This document shows, in pieces, positions 53,896-64,000 of a stretch of 64,000 bases of DNA. The notes beneath the pieces are model-generated. The model was not told where the DNA came from. It worked only from the letters and a program-made list of their open reading frames with translations, and made no database searches. Position 1 is the stretch's first letter. Each line of letters opens with the position of its first letter. The translations under genes were made by a program, and so were the position numbers. This DNA is from Eleusine coracana subsp. coracana (taxonomy: Eukaryota; Streptophyta; Magnoliopsida; Poales; Poaceae). The stretch covers positions 23,414,808 through 23,478,807 of the forward strand of contig CM064417.1 in assembly GCA_032690845.1 (NCBI GenBank), written 5' to 3'.

Positions 53896-55171
53896 TGAAA
53901 GGACCGAGTGATCGGGAGGGTGAATCGGGAACTCGCTATATGTACCAAATTCTCCAATTTCTAAACCCGAGCACTCAAACAATTCCTAAAACAATTCTAG
54001 TGGTGATCACACTAACAAGGTAATATACCTATGAAAAGAACAACAATCTAAGCATACTAGTGGATCACACACAAAGCAATACAACTCCTATGCAAGATAG
54101 CAATCAAAGACACATGGAAGCAAAACACTACTCACAAGCAAGGACCCTACTTATGCAAATCTACAAGATAAGGAACTAGAGCACACAAGCATGAGTAGCG
54201 TAATATATACCACAATGATCAATCAAGCCAAAGTAACTCCTATACATGCTAGTGATCAAATGCGGAAGCTAAACACTACTAGCAAGCAGGGAGCCTATTC
54301 ATGCAAGTCTACAAGGTAATCAACAAGAGTAAGGTAAGCACACAAGCATGAATAACACAATATGTAAATATGAAAGGTAAAACATCAAATTATGGAGAGA
54401 GTCAAGGAATGCTCATGTTTTTTCCGGAGGTCTCGGAAGGATGGCGCCTTCCCCTAATCCTTGTTGGACCACTCCCGCCGGAGTGCCGGTCCCTCCCACC
54501 ACCAATTGGAGTTTTCGCACACGAGCCCGCAATCACTCCTGGAGTGAAGACACGGTTGCATCACCGCTGCCTCCAAGGCACAAGCTCGCCTCCCTCAAGA
54601 ACTTGCCGGACTCCTCGAGCCGACACGAGCGCTCACTATCGACGCCGCTTCAACGGCGGGCTCAAACCGTGTACAAACATGTGACAGCCTTCACAAACAA
54701 TCACGATACGATCGATCACCGGCACCTAACCGGTTCAAGCACACAACCTAGATCACACCCTCAAGGACACCCTGGCCTTTGATGTGGATAGATGCTCAAG
54801 TTACTCTCACTAGCACTCTCAGGATATCCAATATCCTCTCCTAGTCATTCTCTCTTGTCCTCTTCGCTCCCTATAAATGCTCCCAGCAATTCCACTGGCC
54901 AAGAGAGGTCTCTAAGACCCCAGCAACAAGTTTCTATTGGCTTCCAACCTCAAACTAGCTGTTGCTCCATGAAATTAGCTTTCTAGGCCTACTGACCGTA
55001 CAGTTCGGTCACTGCCTGACCCTGGCTGGTCACTGTATTGACCAGACTATCCGGTTAGTACACTGGACCATTCGGTCTCTTCAGCTTTCGCTCATTCCAA
55101 AGAGCGTCCAAAACTGCTCCTCTCTGTTTCTGCTCCCATCCATACAAATCGGACTGTCTATTGACATTTCA
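53896..55171. repeat. Candidate solo LTR of a copia-type element
   Basis: Starts TGAAAGGACCGAGTGATCGG and ends ACATTTCA, a short TGAAA/TTTCA inverted terminal match. The first 50 bases resemble, on the opposite strand, the end of the CopA LTR (GGTCCTTCA preceded by a C-rich CACCC stretch). A TATA box (54871, + strand) suggests + orientation. No PBS or coding sequence adjoins. The flanking 5-mers (TGCAT and TAACA) do not match, so ends are uncertain; the right edge may overlap the AthM2 LTR. Confidence 0.4.
54871..54880 (+). promoter_or_regulatory. TATA box in the candidate solo copia LTR
   Basis: CTATAAATGC following a CTCTTGTCCTCTTCGCTCC pyrimidine-rich run, the same context as the CopB TATA box. 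Confidence 0.5.
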
Positions 55172-56587
55172 TAACATCGTCACTAAGTTTCCTTAGGAAC
55201 GAAGCTAGAAATGTGCATTGGTAATCTTTAACGAATGCAGAGAGTCCGCAAGCGCATGGAGAATATTGTTGTAGCATTTCACCCGGAAGTATTCAGGGTA
55301 TCGTATATATTTTATCCCAAAGGAAGGCGGAGGATTGAGCAGAGTAATTACCAAGTTCTAACCAGGCATAATGGATTATGAGACAAAGTCCTCACAGGGG
55401 TAAGGATAATAATAATTATGGGTAGTGGACACACATATAGCATACTCAAGATAAATAAAACTAGTCTATTGGAGAAGGACAAATAAAGAGCTAAGTTCCT
55501 ATATTGCTTTTATATATTTATACAGTCTACATTATATACTATTATACAGATACAATGACAATGTAAGACAATCAGATCATCACACCATGGGCATCTGGTT
55601 TTCCCTTGCAACAATACTACGATTCCGGCCAAGAGCGTATTGCATAGCCGAACGTGGGGGATTTCAATGGACAGATAGGGCTGTCACCACCTACTACCTA
55701 CCCCTAGCAATCCGTGGGCTACACGACAAATAATGCATTTTATTGATCTAAGCAACATGCTTACATCTCTAGAACAATACCCCTAATTCCCTAGCGATGG
55801 ATCAGAAAAGGATATGGAAATAATCAAAGTCAAACATTACTCATGCATCACTATAACAATATAAATAAAGAATATAGTATGGGCTTATGTCTAAAATGGT
55901 AATATAGTGTAACTACATTACTAACATGCAAGCATAACAACCACATACATGAATGCACCATATAATCAAACAAGAAAAACATGACCCAAGCATAACTATA
56001 TAGAAAGACTAAATATTAAATAGAGAGAAACTCAAAATACAAAGAGAGTGATGCTTCTTGGTGTGTTTTAAGGGGTGAGGCCACACCCTTCTATTTATCG
56101 GGGTCCAAAGGAGGTTCTAAGGTCGGTAACTCCCGCCCTAAGGGGGACATCCGCCTTTAGGGAGTTGGTGGAAAAGCGCCATAGGAAGTTGGGCCCTACT
56201 GCGCCTCTTTGGTGTTCGGCCGAAGCGTCTATTTGGCCGACCAATAGTGGGGCCTATTGGCCTAATGGCTCTTCTGGTACACTGGTGGGTGGTCCCCTTT
56301 GACTCATCCACGGCTTAGCCCTTCTGTATGTCGGTTTGGTGCTACAGATGGGCCAGTTGATCCGTGGGAATCCCCGTTAGCGCGCTCATATTGGTTGAAG
56401 TTGTGTTTCTTCGCCAAATAATTGTGTTTACTCCTCCATTTCATTATTTCTCCTACATGTGAGCATTTCTCCCAGCACAAGTGGATATTTATTATTTCTA
56501 ACTAACATGCAAGGTGGGAATGTTGAGTCCTCCTTTATTTTGAGTAATATTGATGGTCAAAAATGGTATTTAACGACCGTAATTGAA
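55172..56587 (-). repeat. 3' LTR of AthM2
   Basis: On the + strand it shows GTCCGCAAGCGCATGG and TGTAGCATTTCACCC near 55245-55295, the reverse complement of the Athila LTR end (compare 49570-49610). A TATA-like CGATAAATAG (56091-56100, minus) and a polypurine tract next to 56588 support the minus orientation. It is clearly diverged from the AthM3 LTR, so the two are not partners. Confidence 0.6.
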
Positions 56588-56588
56588 C

Positions 56589-56597
56589 TCCCCCAAG
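56589..56597 (-). other. Polypurine tract of AthM2
   Basis: TTGGGGGAG on the minus strand just before the LTR. AthM3 has the counterpart CTTGGGGAGG at 62180-62192. Confidence 0.65.
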
Positions 56598-58030
56598 ATG
56601 AACCTTTGCTCATCCCAATGCAAAGATAAACCTTTAGGTTGTTGATTAGGAGTTGCTATAATGTTTTATATTCCCTCCATAGTACCAAGTGCACAACAAA
56701 ATACTCTACCTTTAATTGAATAAGTTGGCAATTCGTAACTCACCCTTTTTACCTTAGTCCTTGTGGTGTTTTTGACTTCTCTTTATCTTGGGTGGTTGAA
56801 AGACAGAACGGTTTTTTTGTAGGACACCATTCTCTCATCCCTATGTTCCACTTTCCATCCGAAGGTTTTCAAAAGATTTTGCAATTAAAACTTAACTTCC
56901 TCCAATGATTCTCTTGATCGCTCAATGTGTATAAATCCTCAGCAAGGCATTGAAGTTGACTCGTTTTGTTCCTACCTCTAAATAAGGCTTATGTGGAGCT
57001 TTGGGTAGGTAATAATTGAAACATACATGTAACACATATATTGCTAAACCAGAAGACTGAACCCACGGAGAAACAAGTCATACAATCTGATCAAGATGTG
57101 CATGGGCATGGCTATTTCTTTTCTCTTTTTTTTTCATCATGCTCATGATTGGGACCAAGTGTTTGTTCTATTTTTGATAGCCATGCCTTCCATGCAACCA
57201 AATTGAGAGAAAGACAGATCATGATAATTATGGAGTATTTATTTTGCCAACTTCCGATATCGAAGTTGAGCATATGGTGCTGGATGCAATGGAATTGCTA
57301 TCTCCCAGTTTAGGACTATTAGCAAATGATGGGGATGTATACGTGAATCTTGATCATAAAAGCATGAAATGGATCTCACAAAGGTTGCAAGCATTTTGAT
57401 AAAGCTCAATGTGAACACAAGTAGCATATGTAGAATGATTTGCTTTGAAGTACAACATATGGCCATGGTAGGTATTTTCATCATTGAGGAACTTTTCAAT
57501 TTTATCATTTTGAAAAATGAAATCTTCGAATGTTCAGCTTCACTTAAGGACAAAGATCATAGCAGCCCCATTCTAACCATATCATGTCTCACAACAACCT
57601 AGACTTAGATCAAGCACTTTGCAACCCACAAGTGTTCAAGTTCAAGGCAAGCATGTTTAGCCAACAAACTAAAAAAATTGGGAGAGTACTAAGTTGTATA
57701 TGGGGGACTATCGAAAGATATAAAATAGAGAAACTATTCATCATCTCAACATGAAGGTACTAACATCCCTAGCATGCATGACAATCTACTATTTTTGTTC
57801 TTTTTAGTTTTGTAGATTTTTATTTGGTTTTGAGGGTAAGTCTGAGAATGAAAAAAAAGAAAGAAAGGAAAGATACAACACACCTTGGTGATGCCCAAGC
57901 TTGCTCTTTCTCACAGCTATTGGTTTGTATTGAATCCACTCCAACGGTAGTAATCCGTCGTATAGTCGTGGTGCTCTCGTAGCTGCTCCTGGAGGTGACA
58001 AAACTGATCGTCGCTGTGCTGCTGTCACCC
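56598..58030 (-). other. AthM2 3' noncoding region
   Basis: About 1.4 kb without a recognisable protein between the ORF and the polypurine tract. It is shared with AthM1 (34960-35606 plus 45732-46040) and AthM3 (62193-63700). The stretch CATATCATGTCTCACAACAA at 57578 equals the uninterrupted form of the site into which CrmB jumped in AthM1. Confidence 0.6.
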
Positions 58031-58039
58031 TCCAGTGGT

Positions 58040-59357
58040 CTATGCATGAGTAGCTAGAGTGTTTTGCATTTCTCCTATTCTCACATATAGATCGTCCATC
58101 CTCCTTGTAAGATCCTTCAACTCCGGACCATAGTCATGATAACTAACGCCCAAAAAAGAGTGATCATCGTGATGTGGAGGCGTCTCGATTGACTCAGGGC
58201 CATGTCCCCATAGTGCACTACTAGCTTGCTGCCAAGACGAACCTCTAGTCTTATACTGCTGCGGCGTGAACATCCAAGCGGGGTCACGAGAATGTTTTGA
58301 GGTTGCAGTGTAATCATGGACTGGCAATGTAGTTCTGGCTATGCTAGTGGTGGCACGCTTTGTGTTTTGTCGTGTGCGTCGATCGGTGAACCTGGCAGGC
58401 ATTCCTTCTCTCTGCAGCTATATGGTTAGTTCCCAACAACTATACATATGATACCTCGGGTTAGGAAGCGGGATTTCATTTGTATAGCCAGGATAGTAGA
58501 ATATAATAGAATCATCGACACCCTTCTTTAAAGTGTGACCTGTTGAAGAAATTTATAATCTATCTCGGACACGGCTCAGAAAGATAATTAAATCTAGCAT
58601 TAGATAAAGCCCCGAGCCCTGCAGCAATACGGATCACTAAAGAAGTGCATTCAATGGGTCCTGATCCCCTAATATAATCTAACCATTGAATAATCATGGC
58701 TTCAACAGGAGCAATAGGAATTTTAGCAATAGCAGCAAACAAAACACGCTATTCATCGTTACGGACAGGTCCAGTGTATTGTCTAGGAAAACAATTCATA
58801 GGAAGCCACCTATGCCACAACTGTAGAGTTGGGTTGTGAATGTCACTAGTCCTAAGATGTTCACAAGAAAACTCTCCCGAAGTCCTTTACCAAAAAGAAC
58901 CCTTTTCAAAACCCGTGGTTGCACCATTTAAGTTAGTGTTGCAATAACTTCTAAAATTAAGAATGATGCTAAGGTCTTTCCAAGTGAGATGGTATTCTTT
59001 CCCGAACAAGCGGAAAAGTACCCCATCTTTATCCTTTAGCAAGGTGCGCAAAAACTTGATAGTGGTGGAGGCGTGAACTCTCCTCAGTGATGTGTGCAAA
59101 TTCAGTCCAACCGAAAGCTTTCCAAATAGAATGGAACTAGTGTGGACAAAACTGCGATTGCATAGGCGGTTGTAGACTTGTTTCTCTAGTTCATCCAACA
59201 GTTTAAGGTCAGTGTCGACGAGAAGAACGTCTGGCTCGTCCTCCTCCATGTCCTCCTCAACAGGCGTGTGCCTCATTGATTCATGCTCGATGGAGAGGTT
59301 CATGCTCGAGCTACCGTGTGAACGGCATGAACTCGAACACGGGTTATGTGTTAGCAA
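58040..59357 (-). pseudogene. ATHILA ORF-like accessory gene of AthM2
   Basis: Read on the minus strand: 59357-58887 (MLTHNPCSSSCRSHGSSSMN, acidic EEDMEEDEPDVLLVDTD, then VYNRLCNRSFVHTSSILFGK and VLFRLFGKEYHLTWKDLSII, stop); 58742-58560 (PVEAMIIQWLDYIRG, IRIAAGLGAL); 58402-58040 (MPARFTDRRTRQNTKRAT, then a C-terminal coiled coil DLTRRMDDLYVRIGEMQNTL). Frameshifts lie between the three pieces. This order equals that in AthM1. The FRLFG..Y.LTW.DLS motif is that of the ATHILA ORF-1 family of unknown function. Being on the LTR sense strand, it is a sense ORF of the element, not an antisense one. The role is unknown; an envelope function is not supported. Confidence 0.6.
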
Positions 59358-60500
59358 AATGAAATCTGCCGGTCATGCTGCTCTTGCCAAGCTTGTCAAA
59401 GAAACTGTTGACACTTCTTAACGTCATACTTGAAATATCACAATCTATGGTATGGTGCTAAAAATGATTGTTGGCGTTTGTTATGCTTTAAGAGTAAAGT
59501 GAATTAATCCGCAAGCGCACGAAACACCATTGTAGCATTTCACCCGGGAGTATTCCAAAGTATCATATTTATATCCACAGGGAAGCTAGGCATAAGATTA
59601 TCTTGGTTTAACAAAGATATGACTATAAGAATTATACCAACTAACCAAAGACGGGGGTAAGGATGTTCAATAATAAAGTGGGGTAGTAACACAGGAGAAA
59701 TCTACACTAAGATAAATAAAGAGACTGGTTAAGTTAGCCGGGAGAACAACAAGTCTAAGTCTAAGAATCCTAAAATATATCTTCTTAATATATCTAAATG
59801 AAGCGTCAGATCCTAGTTACTCGGGTTGAGGTCTTACACCATTTCTGGTACAGCCTCGAGTGTTTCACCTATTGGTTCAATTCGGGGCACGAAAACAATC
59901 CACTAATATGGGTCGGTAACTAACCTCTGTACTAATGGTATGTTATCACTACACAATCCTGCTTGAGACTTTTCGAATGTGGTGGAATACTAAATGGACA
60001 GACAGGACTGTCACCACCTGCCGCCTACCACATAGCCCATGGGGACAAATGTAAAACCAACTAGAGTTAACATAGGCACCACGCCTAGGCCTTCACTAGA
60101 TATTCTTCCGTTGGCCTAGCAGGAGAATAGCCGGGAAATAACCAAGTCTAGGTCCTAGAAAGAACTAAAACTTAATTAAATCCTATTCAGATAACCGGTG
60201 AACTAGTCAACAAAGTTTCTACCCGATGATTGTAACTTGAGGAAATGACTAAGTTAAAATAAATGCTTGACAAGATATAAAATGAAAGATACTTATATTG
60301 ATAAAAGATAAGTCTTACAAAAAGAGAAAAGATACAAGAGAGCTCAGACCAAGACTCCAAGACAATTTCAGAATCTCAAGCAATGCTCTCGACTAGACTC
60401 TAATTCCTAACTAACTCACTCACTCTACTAAGTAGCACAAGTAGTGGGAAATGGACTCCCTGATGTGTTTCCTTCTCTTGATTTTCTCTCGAATTCTCCA

Positions 60501-60510
60501 CTATTTATAG
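60501..60510 (-). promoter_or_regulatory. TATA box of the AthM3 LTR
   Basis: CTATAAATAG on the minus strand, matching position and context of 56091-56100 in AthM2. Confidence 0.55.
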
Positions 60511-60831
60511 GTGGCAATGGGCCGGGAGGTATTTATAGGTGAAGTGGAGTCGGTAGGCCAAATTTGGTGTGTCAGGTGGTGGGATAGGCCGAGCGGCGGG
60601 CTAGGTCGAGCGGCCATTAGATTGGGTCGGTTCTTGACCGACTCTTCCTGGATGGCTCAGATGTTGTACCGATGACGGTTGATAGGTTGGTTTCCATCGA
60701 CTTTCTTCTTTTGAGGGCGGTAGGCCTCTTGGGCCTAGTGGGCTGGACACCCGGGGTGGCAACCCGAGGCCGGGCGGCAGGCCAGGAGGGGCGGCGGCCT
60801 AGGCAGGGCAACGGTTCTTGCCGAGCGGCTG

Positions 60832-61752
60832 TGATGAGGACATCACACCTATGGATACACACAACACTCCTCCAAATCTGGACTTGCAAGGTCCAATGAC
60901 TAGAGCTCGTGCACGACGACTAAATTTAGAGGTGAGCTCGTTCCTACGTTCTTCGCTATATGTTACTTTTGAGAATGGTTTGCTACCTAATGATTATTTT
61001 ATGACTAGAAACCATGGAGAGGACCAGGAGATGATGGGAGAAGGAGTTGAAAACGTGGAGGACCAGCAAGGGCTTGGAAGCCAAAGTGGAGGCCCAATCA
61101 AAACCGACTTCGAGTCTGTTTCGGGGCCCAGGACCAGTCTGTACTAAAACGGTTGCCCAGGACGCATACGGACTCGGATTTGGACGTTCTACATATGCAC
61201 GGAAAGATAAGGAGAAAACCTTTCCAATGCCGCTGGCCTCATGTCAAAATTCATCCGGAGTCATCGGGAATAGTCAAAACAAGAGAGTGTCCAGAATCTG
61301 TGTCGGTGCTGCGTCGCCTATTTTGGCCTTTGGGCTTTGTATCTAGTTGAGCCCAATTAGGGGCGCATCCAGAGGGTCTTGCACGACCCTAGGGTCTTTA
61401 TATACAGCCACCGCCGCACCATTAGGGTTCGGGTTTTGCTTAGATTATTCTGTTGATAACAGTTTTGTCGTTTGATCGGTTTGTGAGACCCCAACTTATG
61501 AGATTCATCATATACTTGCAAATTTGGTTGCATTCTTCTTTGTTCTTGCTTGTGTTCTTGATTTGCAGGCAAGGATAAGCCTTCTCAATGAGGTCAATCG
61601 TTCTTGAATGATTGATAACCAGAGGAGACGTTGTGCTGCGATTGTGGGGTTCAGAACGTGTCGTTCGGAAGCCGGATCGATTTGTGTATCGCCTCCGCCT
61701 AAATCAAGATTATCAGAACCTATCGGAAGATCGGGAACCCTTGTCCACATCA
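60832..61752 (+). repeat. Solo LTR of the CrmA family in the AthM3 LTR
   Basis: 921 bp, TGATGAGGACATCACACC...TGTCCACATCA, flanked by GGCTG (60827-60831 and 61753-61757). It matches the CrmA LTR closely and keeps an open tail frame to 61147 (QGPMTRARARRLNLEVSSFL). A TATATA box lies near 61399. It is the fifth CRM-lineage insertion in this window. Confidence 0.95.
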
Positions 61753-62179
61753 GGCTGCCTTGGCCGGGTGCCGACCCCTCCTTGGTTGCCCCTTGACTTC
61801 TCCTACTTAGGCCACTTGATGGCCTTCTTTCCTTCACCACTTTTCACACCTTTTGATCCGGGAGGAGAAAACGACATTGTGGTGGAGTGTTTTGCAGGGT
61901 CAGTCGGGTGCTGATTTCAGCTGTAAACAACCCTGTCGGCTAGGTGCTGATATTAGCTGTAAATGACCTTGTCGGTCATCTGTTTTACAATCATGATCAA
62001 CCGACGGGGTGTTTCTTCATGTTTTTGCATATTTCAGCCCCTTTATACCTGCAAGCACATATTCCACAAAAACTCATTGGACTTTATTAGTTTAAACAAA
62101 TATTTATTGAACTTTAGTCTTTTACCTTGCATTTCCTGGCCGGTTGGTGGCCGAAATTAGGTTTTATAGGCCGCTAACA

Positions 62180-62192
62180 CCTCCCCAAGCTT
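62180..62192 (-). other. Polypurine tract of AthM3
   Basis: AAGCTTGGGGAGG on the minus strand abuts the LTR start TGTTAGCGG. Confidence 0.75.
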
Positions 62193-63775
62193 AAACTGTT
62201 ACTCGTCCTGAGCAAATTAAAACTTAGAGCTGATGGATGAGGAGTTGCTTCAATATTATAGCCCTGCAAGGATCAAGTGCACAAACACATACTCCTACAT
62301 AATATGGTTAAGTGTAAACCAGCACAATTTGGTCACTAAGTCATTCTCATTGTGTCGTGGGGCTTATTGGCATTTTATAACCTTGTCATGAGTGGTTGAA
62401 GTCCAGAACGACTAGTTTAGACTTTGTCATGCAATCTCCTACTTGATCATGAGTCCAAAGTTTTTATAATGCTGCATAAGTTTGAAAATTTTTCCTCTTG
62501 TGCAATCTCCCTCTATGACTCTTATCCCTCAAGAGGTGTATTTCCTTACCAAGTGCTCATCGTACATTCTAAAAGCTTGGCTTATATGTGGAGCTTGATA
62601 AGAAGGCACATCTAGCATGCATATATTGTTAAGTTAACAGATGGTCCTAGCGAAAAGACTTTGCACTTCCTCATTCCAATCATTTGGAAATAATGTTCAA
62701 GGGAGAGGGAGAGAATGGACTCACATGAAGGAGTGGGCTAGCACAATTGCAAGAGTCTTTGGTACAAACTAGTCCCAAAGACTGAATTTTTATGCTAGAG
62801 TGAAAGGATGGTCCTTTATTTTGCACAAAGATATTTTTGTGCTAGAGTGAAAGGATTCTTCGCTCTCATGGTGTATAGAAGCTAATTCAAAGGATCAAAT
62901 ATTTTTATAAAACTTTTTCTACGCATTTATTGGAAAGGACCAAAATCTTTCTCCAAGGATCAAAGTTTCACAAAAGGAAACATTTTTGGTTGACATGCTT
63001 GGTGAAGTGGATGCTTGAATCCGATGTGGAGACAGCATAACCAAGCATGATTAATTGGAAAACACAAAGACAACATGAAGGAAAATGATTGGCTTTGGAC
63101 GTGCAAGTCCCTCATAAGGATCAAATCCTAAATAAACTCAATGCACATAGATGGCATGAATGTTGGTTTCTAGTTAACAACTCGCCATGGTAGGGAATTT
63201 TCTATCATAGGGAAGACATGCACCATGTAAGGGGTTTTTATTGCAGCATGGTTTTCAAAGAAATCACTAGACTCTAATCATGAGGAAATCTTAGACTCAT
63301 CCAAAACATGTCATATCATAAACTTGAATAACTAGACTTGGTGTTTATTAGCCATTTCGCACCCACAAGGCATAGAGGGACTAGCTTTATCATCATGTCG
63401 GTCTACTATTACCGACAAAAATAAGGAGTAGACGTTGTATACTTGAGACTCAAAGGGAGTGAATAGAGCAAATCATTTCTATCGGCAAGGTGAAGACCAA
63501 GTAACTAATTTTATTTAAAAATGGGAGATCTTTTTGTTCCTTTTGGTTTTGCAAATTTTTATGGTTTTCCTTGAAAGCGAAAAATAGTTTTGGGTTTTCT
63601 TAAAGTTTATCAAAACTGAAAATCTTTTTGGATTTTCTTAATTAGAGCTATATACAGGGGAGCAAAGCGACTCAACTACAAAACAAGGGTGAGAGGGTAG
63701 AACAAATGGCGCACCTTGTTTCGCGTACCTCCCTAAGCTTAGGTCTTTTCAAGACTCAAGCTTAGAATGCCTCCA
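62193..63775 (-). other. AthM3 3' noncoding region
   Basis: No recognisable protein. Shared landmarks with AthM2 include CAAGTGCACAA-type sequence near 62275 and TATATGTGGAGCTTG near 62583. Direct short repeats TGCTAGAGTGAAAGGAT occur at 62793 and 62842. Confidence 0.55.
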
Positions 63776-64000
63776 CTACGGTTGTTGATAATTGATGTTG
63801 AAGTGACCAAACAGTTGGTCCATCATGAAGAGGTTTGTTTGAAGTTGTTGTGTTGTTTGTTGTTGCCATTCTTGTTCTTCCCTTATGGCTTCTTGTATTT
63901 CTTATGTTCGAATGTTGGTCCCATAGGCATTGGTAGCAAAGTATTGCATATCTTCTTCCAACTCCGGAAAATTGTACAACGTGAATCGGGCGAAGCGTGA
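63776..64000 (-). pseudogene. C-terminal end of the AthM3 ATHILA-like ORF (partial)
   Basis: On the minus strand the frame from the window edge reads YNFPELEEDMQYFATNAYG, has one in-frame stop near 63913, then EIQEAIREEQEWQQQTTQQL and ends NINYQQP with a stop at 63776-63778. This Gln/Glu-rich helical segment corresponds in position to the coiled-coil end of the AthM2 ORF at 58040. The rest of the gene is outside the window. Confidence 0.5.

Larger units (their letters stand above)
55172..59405 (-). mobile_element. AthM2: Athila-type element, 3' half, minus strand
   Basis: On the minus strand an ATHILA-like ORF (59357-58040) is followed by a long noncoding region, a polypurine tract (56597-56589) and a 3' LTR (about 56587-55172). 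The upstream half with gag-pol and 5' LTR is missing. The right side is cut at 59405 by AthM3, so the rest may lie beyond the window. Confidence 0.65.
59406..62179 (-). repeat. 3' LTR of AthM3, interrupted by a CrmA-family solo LTR
   Basis: TGTTGACAC...GCTAACA, about 1.85 kb without the inserted 926 bases. It shows AATCCGCAAGCGCACG and TGTAGCATTTCACCCGGG near 59503-59560 as in AthM2 and AthP. A TATA-like CTATAAATAG lies on the minus strand at 60501-60510. The GC-rich stretch 60590-60831 is the U3. Confidence 0.7.
59406..64000 (-). mobile_element. AthM3: Athila-type element, 3' part, minus strand, open at the window end
   Basis: LTR 59406-62179 (with a later solo LTR inside), polypurine tract 62180-62192, 3' noncoding region to about 63775, and the end of an ATHILA-like ORF running out of the window. 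It begins exactly where AthM2 is cut, so AthM3 probably inserted into AthM2; the 5-mer left of it is GAAAC (59401-59405), and the second copy would be beyond the window. Confidence 0.65.

Noticed and set aside
54370..54986. Open frames of 64-113 codons
   Set aside because: Inside the candidate solo LTR; no start context or family similarity.
59406..62179. AthM2 and AthM3 LTRs as the two ends of one element
   Set aside because: They are too diverged, and both are preceded by a polypurine tract and 3' noncoding region, so each is a 3' LTR of its own element.
1..64000. CRISPR arrays, tRNA genes, intact rRNA genes, operons
   Set aside because: No regularly spaced identical repeats with spacers, no cloverleaf tRNA that I could recognise; the only rRNA-like sequence is the Cassandra 5S-derived segment; the window is plant nuclear repeat DNA.

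Overview
This is a repeat-only stretch of a plant nuclear genome, most likely a grass (Poaceae). I found no ordinary host gene. Almost every base can be assigned to LTR retrotransposons nested inside one another. The families (SIRE/Maximus-type Ty1-copia, CRM-type chromoviruses, Athila-type Ty3-gypsy, and a Cassandra TRIM) and the initiator-tRNA-Met and tRNA-Asp primer sites are typical of cereal intergenic or pericentromeric DNA. Species cannot be named from the sequence alone.

Layout from left to right. (1) CopA, a decayed SIRE-type copia element on the + strand: 5' LTR about 620-2405, gag-pol 2469-6790, 3' LTR about 9430-19080. Its 3' half was hit by a GC-rich solo gypsy LTR on the minus strand (about 7765-9299) and by CrmA, an almost intact CRM-type gypsy element on the minus strand (10591-18391, TSD AGAGC). 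(2) An old SIRE-type 3' fragment (19081-34959) split by a complete Cassandra TRIM with 5S-rRNA-derived LTRs (19237-20020, minus strand, TSD TAGAG) and by CopB, a full-length but decayed SIRE/Maximus copia element (20504-32412, TSD ACACT) with a post-pol extra ORF. (3) An Athila-type fragment on the minus strand (34960-about 48768) split by CrmB, a decayed CRM-type element (35607-45731), which is itself split inside pol by CrmC, a non-autonomous derivative (39573-43175, TSD TTACT). A solo LTR of the CrmA family lies at 47359-48229 (TSD TTCTC). (4) AthP, an Athila element on the + strand lacking its 3' end (about 48769-53890). (5) A candidate solo copia LTR (53896-55171). (6) Two different Athila-type elements on the minus strand: AthM2 (55172-59405) and AthM3 (59406 to beyond the window end). 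The AthM3 LTR carries another solo LTR of the CrmA family (60832-61752, TSD GGCTG).

The elements work, or once worked, as selfish units. LTRs supply promoter and polyadenylation signals, a tRNA primes reverse transcription at the PBS, the polypurine tract primes plus-strand DNA, and gag-pol supplies capsid, protease, reverse transcriptase, RNase H and integrase. Only CrmA keeps all pol catalytic residues in one long frame; its gag is separated by a single frameshift. CrmC, the Cassandra and all solo LTRs lack pol and could only have moved with help. Matching target-site duplications date the order of events: CrmC is younger than CrmB, CrmB is younger than AthM1, CrmA is younger than CopA, and CopB and the Cassandra are younger than the SIRE-type fragment they split.

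The most notable items are: the Cassandra with recognisable 5S rRNA sequence in both LTRs; CRM-type polyproteins that read through the polypurine tract into the 3' LTR, so the LTR edge is also protein-coding; dense short palindromic or degenerate repeats in the copia LTRs; and similar accessory ORFs in a copia and in gypsy elements.
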